Source of the DNA: Sphingobacteriales bacterium | Lineage (GTDB): Bacteria > Bacteroidota > Bacteroidia > Sphingobacteriales > Sphingobacteriaceae | Reading direction: 5' to 3' | Assembly (NCBI GenBank): GCA_026390835.1 | Contig: JAPLFD010000020.1 | Coordinates: 62,001-126,000, forward strand | Length of the DNA: 64,000 nucleotides | Part shown: one piece after another, positions 17,616 through 27,221 of the stretch | Layout of the letters: each line of letters starts with the position of its first letter | Position numbering within the stretch: the first letter of the stretch is position 1 | Notes under the pieces: model-generated | Seen by the model: only the letters and a program-made list of their open reading frames with translations | What the model was told of the DNA's origin: nothing | Database searches by the model: none | Translations under genes and position numbers: made by a program

Positions 17616-19286
17616 ATGGAACATAGCCAACCCATTTACCGCAAAAATTTATCTCTGATTATTTCCTTCATGGTGTTAATCACCATTTCCTTGCTCATTG
17701 CTATATTATTGGCCTATAATTTTACCAAGAAGTATGTAGAAAACGAATTTGCTGCCGACAAAGTTGAGGTATTTGAGCGAACCATTCAGCCATACACCAA
17801 CTTTTTCCAACAAGGTATTCCCGAGGTATCGTATTATCACGGCTATTTAGATTCGGCCTCGGCCGATAGTTATGCTCGACGATTAATTGCCCGATATGCT
17901 TTTATAGAAAAGGTAATTTTCTACGACACTGAGGTTAGTAACTGGCCTATCAGTGATGGCATTAAGGCCGGTTATTTTTCGGTTCAACCGAAAGCTATTT
18001 ACCAAATTGGTCCCGGTGTGCGCAAAGGAGCCCAGGTTATTTTTAGCAGCAAAAACCCTAATACGCTGTCGTTAAAAACTGCCGATGAGTTTAATAAAAT
18101 GGCCATTAAGCTGAACAAGTATGTAGAATCGGCAGATACCACACAAGCTCCCAGCCCCGATGAAACCTTCGCCACATTTTACGGCATAGATGCGAATAAA
18201 ATAAGCTACTTAAATGTGCCTCGAAAAGAGGAATTGGCCATGTTTAAAAAACTGATGCTAGTGAAACAAGCCAAATCACCAGTATTTGAGAAAGATATGT
18301 TTACCTTTTATCTCAATCCCAAACGTTTGCGCTTAGTAAATACCCGGCCCGAGTTATATCAGCAATTGAAAATTGTACCGCTCGTATTTGAACCCCTAAG
18401 TACTGAGGGTGAACAATTAACCACCGAAATTGCTTTGCCAGGGGCATTCTCTGGTTATAAATTGCACTTTTCGTCGAGCCCAGCATTTTTAAAAACGGAG
18501 ATTTATCATCGGTTTTTACCAATTTTTGGTGCTATCCTACTTATTTATGCTTTTTTATTGCTCATTGCCTACCTTATTTACCGCAATCTGTTTATCAATC
18601 AGCAATTATTTAAACTGCAATACGATTTTATTAATAATCTTACCCACGAGTTTAAAACACCCCTAAGCGTTATCAAAGTTGCCGGTAATAATATTGGCAG
18701 TAGTTCTAATTTGTCTATTGCTGAGCGTAAACGCTATGCTACTATTTTGGATCAAGAGGTCGAAAAATTAAATACCTTGATGAATAAACTCTTAAGCTTT
18801 ACACAGCTCGAAAATAAATCTATTACCTGGAAAGCTGAACGTATAGTGCTAGCCGATTTCTGTTCGGCCATTACCCATGCCTTTTTATTAGATAAGCCCG
18901 GTTTTTTGCTTAATATTGATATTAAGGGAGTTACAGAAATCCAATCCGACCCCATTCTTTTGTCTAGTATTTTTAACAACTTAATGGATAATGCCTATAA
19001 ATATTCTCCACCCGATAGGCAAGAACTGGCTATAGAGATAAAAAAAGAAGGCGCTTATATCTTGTTTCTGTTTAAAGATAAAGGTATCGGCATGACTAAG
19101 TCCGATGCAAAACATATTTTTAAGAAGTTTTACCGTATAGAAAACCAATACAACCAACACGGCAGTGTAGGCCTTGGCTTGGCATTCTGTAAAGAACTGG
19201 TTAATTTTATGAAGGGCGATATCACCGTGAAAAGCCAGCCCGGTAAAGGTTCAACGTTTATTGTAAGCATTCCTTATACCCATTAA
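17616..19286 (+). CDS. Transmembrane sensor histidine kinase
   Basis: Sensor kinase of 556 residues. A helix at about 12-33, a periplasmic sensing domain of roughly 260 residues of no recognised type, and a second helix near 300-325 precede the kinase core. The phosphorylated His is residue 344 in LTHEFKTPLS. The ATP-binding domain shows NNLMDNAYKYSP, KDKGIGM and GSVGLGLAFCKEL. No HAMP domain is evident. The partner regulator starts 1 base after its stop. It resembles the RprX type of the phylum. Confidence 0.95.
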   Translation: MEHSQPIYRKNLSLIISFMVLITISLLIAILLAYNFTKKYVENEFAADKVEVFERTIQPYTNFFQQGIPEVSYYHGYLDSASADSYARRLIARYAFIEKVIFYDTEVSNWPISDGIKAGYFSVQPKAIYQIGPGVRKGAQVIFSSKNPNTLSLKTADEFNKMAIKLNKYVESADTTQAPSPDETFATFYGIDANKISYLNVPRKEELAMFKKLMLVKQAKSPVFEKDMFTFYLNPKRLRLVNTRPELYQQLKIVPLVFEPLSTEGEQLTTEIALPGAFSGYKLHFSSSPAFLKTEIYHRFLPIFGAILLIYAFLLLIAYLIYRNLFINQQLFKLQYDFINNLTHEFKTPLSVIKVAGNNIGSSSNLSIAERKRYATILDQEVEKLNTLMNKLLSFTQLENKSITWKAERIVLADFCSAITHAFLLDKPGFLLNIDIKGVTEIQSDPILLSSIFNNLMDNAYKYSPPDRQELAIEIKKEGAYILFLFKDKGIGMTKSDAKHIFKKFYRIENQYNQHGSVGLGLAFCKELVNFMKGDITVKSQPGKGSTFIVSIPYTH

Positions 19287-19287
19287 T

Positions 19288-19977
19288 ATGCAAAAGAAAA
19301 TCACCATAGCAGTGGTAGAAGACGATGAAAATCTACGCTTTTTGATTAGTCATAGGCTTAAAATAGAAGGCTACGACGTGCTTGAAGCCGCCGATGGAAA
19401 ACAAGGCGAAGCGCTGATCAGTAGTGCTGAACCTGATATAGTACTGCTTGACTGGATGTTGCCAGAAAAACAGGGCATTGACGTGTGTAAAGATTTACGC
19501 AAAGCGGGCTTCGATAAATTGATTATTATGATGACGGCCAAGGCACAAGAAGTAGATAAAATAGATGCCTATGGCAGTGGCATTTCCGATTATGTAACCA
19601 AACCATTTAACATGGATTTATTGGTTACCATGATTCAAAACAAGGTGACCTACTTTATCAATAATGAAAAAACGGAGGTACATACATTTGGCGACATTGT
19701 ACACCACCCCAATGTTCACCTGCTTTATAAGAACAATAAAAAAATAGAACTCACCATTCTCGAAAACCGCATACTGCTCTATTTTTCAAAACACATAGGC
19801 CAGGTGGTAACCCGCGAAGAGCTCATGCTACAAGTGTGGGGTTACCAAGCCGATGTAAATACCCGTACATTAGATATGCACATTGTGCGTTTGCGCAAAA
19901 AAATTGAAACGGACTCCGAGCAGCCCCTATATTTACAAACAGTACGGGGTGTGGGCTATAAATTTTTGGTAAATTAG
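19288..19977 (+). CDS. OmpR-family response regulator
   Basis: DNA-binding response regulator of 229 residues. The receiver domain has acidic pocket residues EDDE (11-14), phospho-acceptor Asp55 in LLDWMLP and the Lys in DYVTKPF. The C-terminal winged helix contains LTILENRILLYF, VVTREELMLQVWGY, RTLDMHIVRLRKKIE and VRGVGYKF. It follows its histidine kinase by 1 base and resembles RprY-type regulators. Targets are unknown; the flanking peptidase and glycosidase genes are candidates. Confidence 0.96.
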   Translation: MQKKITIAVVEDDENLRFLISHRLKIEGYDVLEAADGKQGEALISSAEPDIVLLDWMLPEKQGIDVCKDLRKAGFDKLIIMMTAKAQEVDKIDAYGSGISDYVTKPFNMDLLVTMIQNKVTYFINNEKTEVHTFGDIVHHPNVHLLYKNNKKIELTILENRILLYFSKHIGQVVTREELMLQVWGYQADVNTRTLDMHIVRLRKKIETDSEQPLYLQTVRGVGYKFLVN

Positions 19978-20002
19978 TACGTCTGTTTAAGCAATACCAT
20001 TC

Positions 20003-22273
20003 ATGAAAGTACCTGTATTTTTAGCCTTCTTTTTAGTTAGTTTTATTGGAGCAAGTGCCCAGCAAACGAAAAAAAGTTATACCTATAACTCCCAAATTTT
20101 TAGTTTGCAAACAAGCCAAGGCACGCTCAGCATACGGCCTTATAGTTCCACTATTTTTAGAGTAGTGTATGGTTCGGCAGCAGCTACAACAGATAGTACG
20201 GCTGTGTTGATAGCTAGCCCTCAACCCGTAAAGCTTCATATAAAAGAAGAGGCAAATACCATTACCCTCACGAGTGATTCCTTACAACTACGTATTGATA
20301 AGCAGCGTCTAGCAATAGAAATTGTGAATAGAAAAACACAAAATCGCTATACTAGTGCCAGCTCCAGTGCCCAACAAGTACAGTTTAGTTTGGTGCCCAA
20401 TGAGGCACTGTATGGGACCGGCTCTAGAGCTATTGCGCAAAACCGCAGAGGCTTTTCCTTGCAGAATTATCACCAGCCACATTATGGCTATAGCCTTGGC
20501 GAACAAAATCTCAACGTATCTATTCCTTTCATCATTTCTTCTAAAGGCTATGGTATTTATTTCGATAATATTGCGGCCGGCACCTTCGATTTAGGTAAAA
20601 CCAAAACTGATGAATTGCGCTACCTTACCGAGAGTGGCAAGGCATCTTATTTTATTATGATAGGGAGCAACGACCAATTACTAGCATCCTATACCTATTT
20701 AACTGGTAAACAGCCCTTGCCACCACGTTGGGCTTTAGGCTTTATACAATCTCGGTTTGGTTATAAATCTGCCACCGAAACCATCGAAACGGTTAAAAAA
20801 ACTATTGCTGCAGGCTATCCTATTGATGCCACCGTATTGGATTTGTATTGGTATGGCGATGTAAAAACTATGGGAAATCATGCATGGCGTCGCGATTCAT
20901 TCCCCGAGCCAGAAAAGATGTTACTTACCCTTAAAGCGCTGGGTGTAAAAACCATTCCTATTACCCAAACCTTTGTAACCAAGCTTTCCGATAATTTTGC
21001 TGCGGCTAGTTCGGGTAATCTTTTGGCAAAAAATGCCAAGGGCGAAGATTATATAATTGAAGATTTTTGGGCTGGATCCGCGGGTTTAGTAGATATTTTT
21101 AAACCTCAGGCACAACAGTATTTATGGAATTTTTACCGTCAGCGTATTACCGAGGGCGTAGCCGGTTGGTGGTGCGATTTGGGCGAACCCGAGAAACACC
21201 CAGATGGGGTGGTGCACAGCATAGGCAAAGCCAGAGATGTACACAGCATTTACCCTTTAACTTGGGCCAAAACAATTTTTGATGGGTACCAAAAAGATTT
21301 TCCCGAGCAACGGGTATTTAACTTGGCTCGTTCGGGTGGTGCAGGCATGCAGCGCTATGCCACTTTCCCTTGGAGCGGCGATGTGTTTCGTTCGTGGGGT
21401 GGCTATAATGCACAAATTCCTATTATGTTGGGCATGAGTATGAGCGGTATTGGCTACATGCATGCCGATGCAGGTGGTTTTGCCCAAGGAGAAAAAGATG
21501 CCGAATTGTATATCCGATGGATGCAATTTGCAGCTTTTACACCTATTTACCGAGCACATGCCGATCCGGCGGTAGCCGCACCAGAGCCTGTTTTTTGGGA
21601 TGATGCTACTCAAAAAATAGTGAAAGAGTATGTAAACATGCGTTATCGCTTTTTACCCTATACCTATTCATTGGCTTACCAAAATACCACTAGCGGCCGC
21701 CCCTTGGCTATGCCTATCAATTATTTTGAACCAAACAATACCAAACTGGCAGCTGTTAACGATGAATATTTATGGGGAAAAGATTTGTTGATAGCACCCA
21801 TACAAGAAAAAGGAAAAACTAGTAGAACGGTCTATTTTCCTAAGGGCAGGTGGATAAATTGGTGGACCTCAGAAGTGGCTAGCGATTCTACTGAGGTAGA
21901 GGCGCCATTGGAACAAGTCCCCATTTTTGCCAAAAGCGGAAGTATTATACCGATGACCATCAACTTAAACAATACGGAAGCTTATACCGGCGATACCTTG
22001 GTGGTGCGTTATTTTGCTGATGAAACCCAGAAAGCTGAGTTTACGCTTTATGACGATAATGGCAAAGACCCTCAGGCCATTACGTATAAACAGTATGAGT
22101 TAATTAACTTTAAGGGAATACCAGGTAAACACACCCAAAAAGTAGAAATAACGGGTGGCAAAACAGGTAGGTTACGTAGCATTCGCATAGAATTGATACA
22201 GCCTGGTAAACACACCAAATTTATAGATACAACGTACAGTGGTGGAAAAAAAGTAGTGGTATTTACGCTATAG
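20003..22273 (+). CDS. Glycoside hydrolase family 31 (alpha-glucosidase/xylosidase type)
   Basis: Secreted glycosidase of 756 residues. A signal peptide (to ASAQQ), an N-terminal beta-sandwich (TYNSQIFSLQTSQGTLSI), a catalytic barrel and C-terminal beta domains follow the GH31 plan. The nucleophile is Asp392 in WWCDLGEPE, and the acid/base is probably Asp460 in WSGDVFRSWGG. The exact substrate (alpha-glucoside or alpha-xyloside) cannot be assigned. It stands 25 bases after the response regulator, and its end overlaps the convergent UbiA-like gene by 11 bases. No SusC/SusD pair is nearby. Confidence 0.94.
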   Translation: MKVPVFLAFFLVSFIGASAQQTKKSYTYNSQIFSLQTSQGTLSIRPYSSTIFRVVYGSAAATTDSTAVLIASPQPVKLHIKEEANTITLTSDSLQLRIDKQRLAIEIVNRKTQNRYTSASSSAQQVQFSLVPNEALYGTGSRAIAQNRRGFSLQNYHQPHYGYSLGEQNLNVSIPFIISSKGYGIYFDNIAAGTFDLGKTKTDELRYLTESGKASYFIMIGSNDQLLASYTYLTGKQPLPPRWALGFIQSRFGYKSATETIETVKKTIAAGYPIDATVLDLYWYGDVKTMGNHAWRRDSFPEPEKMLLTLKALGVKTIPITQTFVTKLSDNFAAASSGNLLAKNAKGEDYIIEDFWAGSAGLVDIFKPQAQQYLWNFYRQRITEGVAGWWCDLGEPEKHPDGVVHSIGKARDVHSIYPLTWAKTIFDGYQKDFPEQRVFNLARSGGAGMQRYATFPWSGDVFRSWGGYNAQIPIMLGMSMSGIGYMHADAGGFAQGEKDAELYIRWMQFAAFTPIYRAHADPAVAAPEPVFWDDATQKIVKEYVNMRYRFLPYTYSLAYQNTTSGRPLAMPINYFEPNNTKLAAVNDEYLWGKDLLIAPIQEKGKTSRTVYFPKGRWINWWTSEVASDSTEVEAPLEQVPIFAKSGSIIPMTINLNNTEAYTGDTLVVRYFADETQKAEFTLYDDNGKDPQAITYKQYELINFKGIPGKHTQKVEITGGKTGRLRSIRIELIQPGKHTKFIDTTYSGGKKVVVFTL

Positions 22274-23120
22274 CGTATAAGGCCAACAAGCCTGGTGCTA
22301 AAAAAAGTAAGCCATCTAACACCATAAAATAGAATAATTCTTTCTGCTTGTCGGCTGTTTGTATACACCAGGTGGCTACTCCCCATACCACTATAATAGG
22401 TATTAAAAGGCCCACAGAATAACTAGATAAGTGCCACCAAATAGCAGAAGAAAGTCCTAAAGATAGGTGAGCAACATATTGAGATTTCTGCTTACCTAAG
22501 GCCACTGCAATGGTTTTTAGGGAATAAATGCTGTCTTGATAAATATCACGCACATCAAAAGGGATGGCAATGGCCATAAAAAATAAAATGCGTTGAGTTA
22601 AGAGTATCCATAAGGTGCCAGCGCTAAGACTTACTGGGCTATTCACAATAGGGAGCAGGGTGGTGCTAAGTGCCCAAACCAGCGCAATAAGAACCAGTTT
22701 TAAACCTGGGATGTTTCTGAGACTTACACGTTCTCCTCTAAAAGTCACCAGCGGAAGGCTATAGGCAATGGAAATAAGTGCCAAGCTAGCCAATACGATT
22801 TGGGCAGCTGCAGCTAAAAAGAAACTTAGGCAAAGGGTAGATAATCCACCAATTAAGGTAAACGAACTGCATAAGTGCCGATGTTTGCTCATCCACTGCA
22901 CTCTTTTTAACAGAGATGCTGGTTTTTTGCCCGGATTAGAAAGCACCATGCTTAAATTATATAACGCTAGCGTAGCGAAAAAAACAAGAGCTACTACACC
23001 CAAATCAATCGCTTGCCCTATTAGCTGATAGGTAAATGCGGTTTGAGCGGCTGCACCGGCAGCAATAAATAATTGGCTAAAAAGTATAAATTCTACGGCT
23101 TGCCTCAGGTATGTTTTCAT
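22263..23120 (-). CDS. UbiA-like membrane protein
   Basis: Membrane protein of 285 residues with about eight to nine helices. The segment AIPFDVRDIYQDS followed by LKTIAVALGKQKS matches the second Asp-rich motif of UbiA-type prenyltransferases. The first Asp motif expected after helix 2 is not recognisable; the matching place reads LYNLSMVLSNPGKK. It may be a divergent prenyltransferase or a relative without activity. It ends inside the GH31 gene (11-base tail overlap) and lies 4 bases after the metallophosphoesterase, so these two are one transcript. Confidence 0.7.
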   Translation of the reverse strand: MKTYLRQAVEFILFSQLFIAAGAAAQTAFTYQLIGQAIDLGVVALVFFATLALYNLSMVLSNPGKKPASLLKRVQWMSKHRHLCSSFTLIGGLSTLCLSFFLAAAAQIVLASLALISIAYSLPLVTFRGERVSLRNIPGLKLVLIALVWALSTTLLPIVNSPVSLSAGTLWILLTQRILFFMAIAIPFDVRDIYQDSIYSLKTIAVALGKQKSQYVAHLSLGLSSAIWWHLSSYSVGLLIPIIVVWGVATWCIQTADKQKELFYFMVLDGLLFLAPGLLALYAIA

Positions 23121-23124
23121 TGGG

Positions 23125-24381
23125 TTAAGCTGGTGCTGGGCCCGACTTTAATTCAAAAATTGTGATCTCTGGTAAAATACCCACCCTGCCCGGGTAGCCC
23201 AAAAATCCATAGCCCACGTTTACATATAATTGCTGATTTTTTTCGTGATAGAGGCCTGCCCATTCTTTGTAAATATATTCTATGGGGCTCCATTGAAATT
23301 CTTTGGTACGTACACCAAACTGCATGCCGTGGGTATGTCCGCTAAACATAGCGTCAATTTGCGGGTAGTTTTCTAGTACTTGCGCCCGCCAATGAGATGG
23401 ATCGTGAGAAAGTAATAATTTTACCGGAAAATGGTCTGTGTGTTGAACGGTCAAATCCATGCGCCCATATTTTGCAAAACGCCCGGCTCCCCAATTTTCT
23501 ATACCCAATATGCCTATTTCTTCTGTGCCTATTTTTATACTACGGTGTTCGTTAAGCAGCAAATTCCAGCCCATATTTTTGTGTGTTTGCTTTAAATCGG
23601 CAAGGCTTTTTGCTTTAGCGACAGAAGGGCCTCTACCAAAAAAATAATCACCATAATCGTGATTGCCGAGCACCGAGTAAACACCAAGAGGAGCCTTTAT
23701 TTTCGAAAATATATCTTGATATTCTCTCATTTCGCTAGCTATATTATTTACCATATCTCCGGTAAAGAAAACCAGATCGGGCTTTTCCTTCATAAGCATT
23801 TCTACACCACCTAACACAGCTTTTCGGTCATAAAAGCTACCCGAGTGAATATCTGAAATTTGGGCCAGGCTAAGCCCATCAAAGGCTTTTGGTAGATTGG
23901 CTAAATACAATTTTTGTCGAACTATTTTATAATCGTATGCACCCGAAATTATACCAAAAGACAATGAACTTATGGGTAGTGCAGCAGCAATGGTTCCTGC
24001 TTTTAATAGGAAATCGGAACGTTTTATGGGTTCGCCGGCAATAGTGTTCGATTTTGTTTTAATGACTTTGCGTGTTGCCCAAATAGCCATTCTGCGTACA
24101 TCATCAACTAGTAAAAAGAGTGCAAAAAACACTTTACCTATAAAACTTAAGAAAAAGGCAACCAGAATAATGGCCCGTATGGTTAGGCGAATGTTGAAGT
24201 AAATACTTAAGAAAATTCCAATAAAAAATAGGATGTTGATTGTCCACCAGCTTATGCTAAATCGTTTTCTTTTAGCATCAGACCAATTTGTTCGGGCGCC
24301 CAAAATAGCCTTGTAGATATAAAAGTCTAGTGCAAAAACTACTAGTACAAGGCCTAGTAATACAAAAATTCGGTTAGCCAT
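23125..24381 (-). CDS. Membrane-anchored metallophosphoesterase
   Basis: Calcineurin-like phosphoesterase of 418 residues. Four hydrophobic segments occupy about residues 5-115 and another lies near 130-150, followed by the catalytic domain with the full metal-ligand series: DIHSG, FFTGDMVNN, LGNHDYG, LLSHDPSHW and FSGHTHGMQFG. It resembles YkuE/YkoQ-type enzymes acting at the outer face of the membrane, possibly on lipid-linked phosphates, but the substrate is unknown. Confidence 0.94.
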   Translation of the reverse strand: MANRIFVLLGLVLVVFALDFYIYKAILGARTNWSDAKRKRFSISWWTINILFFIGIFLSIYFNIRLTIRAIILVAFFLSFIGKVFFALFLLVDDVRRMAIWATRKVIKTKSNTIAGEPIKRSDFLLKAGTIAAALPISSLSFGIISGAYDYKIVRQKLYLANLPKAFDGLSLAQISDIHSGSFYDRKAVLGGVEMLMKEKPDLVFFTGDMVNNIASEMREYQDIFSKIKAPLGVYSVLGNHDYGDYFFGRGPSVAKAKSLADLKQTHKNMGWNLLLNEHRSIKIGTEEIGILGIENWGAGRFAKYGRMDLTVQHTDHFPVKLLLSHDPSHWRAQVLENYPQIDAMFSGHTHGMQFGVRTKEFQWSPIEYIYKEWAGLYHEKNQQLYVNVGYGFLGYPGRVGILPEITIFELKSGPAPA

Positions 24382-24445
24382 ATAGCGGGTGTGAATGTGT
24401 GCCCTAAATTATGATTTTTTAGCAAAAAACTGTAATTACAACAGT

Positions 24446-24841
24446 TTAAGAAGCGAAAATTTGGGCTAGATTTTCTTTGCTGAGAGGCTTATTAAGGAAG
24501 CCTTTTACGAAGGGGTATTGTTTAGCTTTTAGTAAATCTGCATGAGATAAGGATGCGCTAAGCATGTAAATATCTATTTCTTTAGCTAATTCAGAGCTCA
24601 TTTCTTTGTAGTTATCAATAAACTCCCAACCCGTTTCTGCTTGCAGGTTGATATCAATAAATACTATATCTGGAATTAATTCAGGTTTTTTTTTGTGATT
24701 TTTAAAATAAGCTATAGCCTCAGAAACGGTGCTAAAGTGATACACATCTTTGCAAAAATTTTTTAATTGAATGAGTCGTTTTGTTGCGAATACAAATATT
24801 TCATCATCATCTATTAAAAATGTAAGTGATTTTTTGTGCAT
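24446..24841 (-). CDS. Single-domain response regulator
   Basis: Stand-alone receiver domain of 131 residues with no output domain. The acidic pocket is DDDE (11-14), phospho-acceptor Asp63 in VFIDINLQ and Lys in GFLNKPLSKE; the Ser in MLSASLSH fills the usual Thr/Ser place. It starts 3 bases after the PAS kinase stop, so the two form an operon, and probably acts by protein-protein contact. Confidence 0.94.
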   Translation of the reverse strand: MHKKSLTFLIDDDEIFVFATKRLIQLKNFCKDVYHFSTVSEAIAYFKNHKKKPELIPDIVFIDINLQAETGWEFIDNYKEMSSELAKEIDIYMLSASLSHADLLKAKQYPFVKGFLNKPLSKENLAQIFAS

Positions 24842-24843
24842 AC

Positions 24844-26328
24844 TTAAAAGTGGATTTTAAAGGCTGTTCCCTTATTTGGTTCGCTTTTCACACTAATTCT
24901 CCCGCCCAAAGATTCAACCTGATTTTTGGTCATAAATAAACCAATACCTCTTGCATTTGGGTTTTGGTGAAAGGTTTTATACATGCCAAAAAGTTGCTCA
25001 CCATGTTTTGCTAAATCAATCCCTAAGCCATTATCGCTAACTTGTATTATGGGTTTGCCAGCTTCTATACCGCTTTCTATTGTTATCACCAGTGGCACAT
25101 GAGGGTTTCTGTATTTGATTGCATTAGAAGTAAAATTTAGTAGTATACTCTCTAAATAGGCAGGTACAAAATCTATCTCCTTGCATTTAGTGAAATTTAC
25201 TTTTAAGGTTGCATTACACTCCCGAATTTCGGCTTGCAACACATCTTTAATATGCTGCATTGCTTTATCTAAGGCTACTCTTTTTTTAATTTCATGCGTT
25301 TCTGTTTCTGCAACAACTAAATCTGTTAAATGCGTAATGGTTTCGTTTAACGATTCGCTTATTTTACGAATATTTTCTTGCAGTTTGGTTTTTTGTACTG
25401 CGTCTATCTCTTCGGCTTCTAATTCAAGACTGAGGCTGAGGTTAGCTGCATGCGACCTTAAGTTATGGGATACGATGTGGGCAAAATTAACCAAGCGTTT
25501 GTTTTGGCGGGTAATTGTTTTTGTTGATTCGGCAATAGCCAGTTCTTTCTCTTTATGCTCATTAATATCCTGAAAAACGCCCCTTACTCCAATAATATCT
25601 TTAGTGTTTTCAGCATAAATAACTTTACCTATGGCCCGTACCCAAATTTCCTTTTGGGTAGCGGTATTTATTTTTAGCTCCAAGTCAAAGGGTGTGCCAA
25701 AACTAAGCGCATTGTTTACGGCATCTTGTATAATAGGTATAGAATCCGTGCTGTAAAAGTTGATGGCGGTTTGAAGATCTGGTTTAAAATTTTCTGGCAC
25801 TTCATGAATAATGCATACTTCTTTTGACCAAGAAAGCAAGGGCGGTGCGGTATATAATTCCCAAACACCTACTCGGGCCATTTTACCAGCTTCTTCTAAT
25901 AGACATTCACTTTTTTGTAAAGCCAATTTTTGTTGAACTCGTTCGTCGATGTCGATGATCAAACATAGCAAGTAGCTGTCCCCATTCGCATTTTTTTTTC
26001 TTTGCCCCCAAAACTTAAACCATTTATATACACCCGAAGCATGCAAAAGTGGTATTTCGAGCATAAAACGCAAGCCATTTTGAAAGTAGTGCCTCAGTGC
26101 ATTTTTTAGAATTTCTTTTTCTGTAGGGCGTACTATCTCATCAAAAAAAAATGATTTTGAGAGGTTTTTAATAGCATCCTTGTGTCCTAATAATTCGTAA
26201 AAGGTTATAGAACATAACATACGTTCTTCTTTCTCACTTATTTGTACTACTCCTGCCTGCAGTACTTCTTCAAACAAATCAAAAAGCTCATTTTCTTTAA
26301 AAATAGGATGCGCCGACTCTTTACTCAT
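24844..26328 (-). CDS. Soluble PAS-domain sensor histidine kinase
   Basis: Cytoplasmic kinase of 494 residues with no hydrophobic helices. It has two PAS-like domains (about 10-125 and 140-255; the second ends with the PAC-like VRGVFQDINEHKEKEL), then a dimerisation domain with His288 in VSHNLRSHAANLS and an ATPase domain with NFTSNAIKY, VSDNGLGIDL and ARGIGLFMTKNQVESLGG. The short HNLR form of the His box is common in this phylum. It is encoded just upstream of its single-domain receiver. Confidence 0.93.
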   Translation of the reverse strand: MSKESAHPIFKENELFDLFEEVLQAGVVQISEKEERMLCSITFYELLGHKDAIKNLSKSFFFDEIVRPTEKEILKNALRHYFQNGLRFMLEIPLLHASGVYKWFKFWGQRKKNANGDSYLLCLIIDIDERVQQKLALQKSECLLEEAGKMARVGVWELYTAPPLLSWSKEVCIIHEVPENFKPDLQTAINFYSTDSIPIIQDAVNNALSFGTPFDLELKINTATQKEIWVRAIGKVIYAENTKDIIGVRGVFQDINEHKEKELAIAESTKTITRQNKRLVNFAHIVSHNLRSHAANLSLSLELEAEEIDAVQKTKLQENIRKISESLNETITHLTDLVVAETETHEIKKRVALDKAMQHIKDVLQAEIRECNATLKVNFTKCKEIDFVPAYLESILLNFTSNAIKYRNPHVPLVITIESGIEAGKPIIQVSDNGLGIDLAKHGEQLFGMYKTFHQNPNARGIGLFMTKNQVESLGGRISVKSEPNKGTAFKIHF

Positions 26329-26426
26329 GGAGGCCTACTTAGTTTCTAGGTAATTTACACCGATAAAAATAGCAATTACTTACCTACTAGTTAATTTTAG
26401 TATCATTATTTTATGTGAAATTAGGT
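26329..26426. other. Short AT-rich intergenic region with inverted TAGGTAA/TTACCTA
   Basis: These 98 bases separate the SDR gene end from the PAS kinase start (both on the minus strand) and presumably hold the kinase promoter. A 7-bp inverted repeat (TAGGTAA 26347-26353, TTACCTA 26380-26386) is present. I see no clear -7/-33 pair and no gene. Confidence 0.3.
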
Positions 26427-27221
26427 TTATCTCACCTTCGCTTTGCTAACCATTCTTGAAAATAATCTAGGAAAAAATCTTTTTAGCCTTACGCCGTAAA
26501 CTTCTTTCCCGCCAATATATAGCTCTTCTCTCTTTTGGTTAATACCCTTTATTATTTTTTGTGCGCATACTTCGGGGCTCATCCCGTTGGCTTGCGCATC
26601 GTCCATAGAGTTTTGTGCCGAACCGTCGCCTACCAATGCGTTTATACTTACGTTTGTTCTAATAAAACCCGGACAAACTATGGTAATTTGTATCTTTTTA
26701 TTGGCCAATTCGGCCCGTAACGAATCATAGTAGCCATGAAGTGCGTGTTTAGAAGCTGAGTAAGCCGACCGAAATGGCGTGCCAAATTTGCCTACCAAGC
26801 TGCTTATTAATACTATAGTCCCATTGCCTTGCGCCAACATGCTTGGCAATAGGGCTTGGTTAATGGCAACTGTACTCACATAATTTACGGTGAGTAAGCG
26901 CTGTATTACCGTTAAATCAGTTTCCATTGCTAAAGAACGTTGACTAAGCCCTCCAGAGTGTATCACCGTATCTATTTTCCCAAAAATTTTTAGCGCATCT
27001 ACTACTTTTTTAGGTAGTGTGTCTAAATTATCTAAGTCTAAGGGTAGTACATGAATGTCTAACGGATTACCCTTGCAGGCAGTTTTTACTTCATACAAAC
27101 GTTCTTTATTCCGCGAAGAAATAATCAATTTTGCCCCTTGTTGGCTGTATGCATAAGCCAAGGCTTCACCAATACCCGAAGAGGCTCCGGTTATCCACAC
27201 TATTTTTGGGTTAGTTTTCAT
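26427..27221 (-). CDS. SDR family oxidoreductase
   Basis: Short-chain dehydrogenase/reductase of about 264 residues when started at the ATG at 27221 (MKTNPKIVWITG); a longer frame to 27272 would add 17 residues that merely overlap hemW. The NAD(P)-binding motif is TGASSGIG, the catalytic Ser is in LISSLVGK, and the Tyr/Lys pair in AYSASKHALHGYYDSLR. It resembles DltE/YqjQ-like generalists, so no substrate can be named. Overlaps hemW by 11 bases. Confidence 0.93.
   Translation of the reverse strand: MKTNPKIVWITGASSGIGEALAYAYSQQGAKLIISSRNKERLYEVKTACKGNPLDIHVLPLDLDNLDTLPKKVVDALKIFGKIDTVIHSGGLSQRSLAMETDLTVIQRLLTVNYVSTVAINQALLPSMLAQGNGTIVLISSLVGKFGTPFRSAYSASKHALHGYYDSLRAELANKKIQITIVCPGFIRTNVSINALVGDGSAQNSMDDAQANGMSPEVCAQKIIKGINQKREELYIGGKEVYGVRLKRFFPRLFSRMVSKAKVR

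Noticed and set aside
20003-22273. Polysaccharide utilisation locus around the GH31 gene
   Set aside because: No SusC/SusD-like gene or other glycosidase is nearby; the neighbours are a two-component system and a UbiA-like protein.
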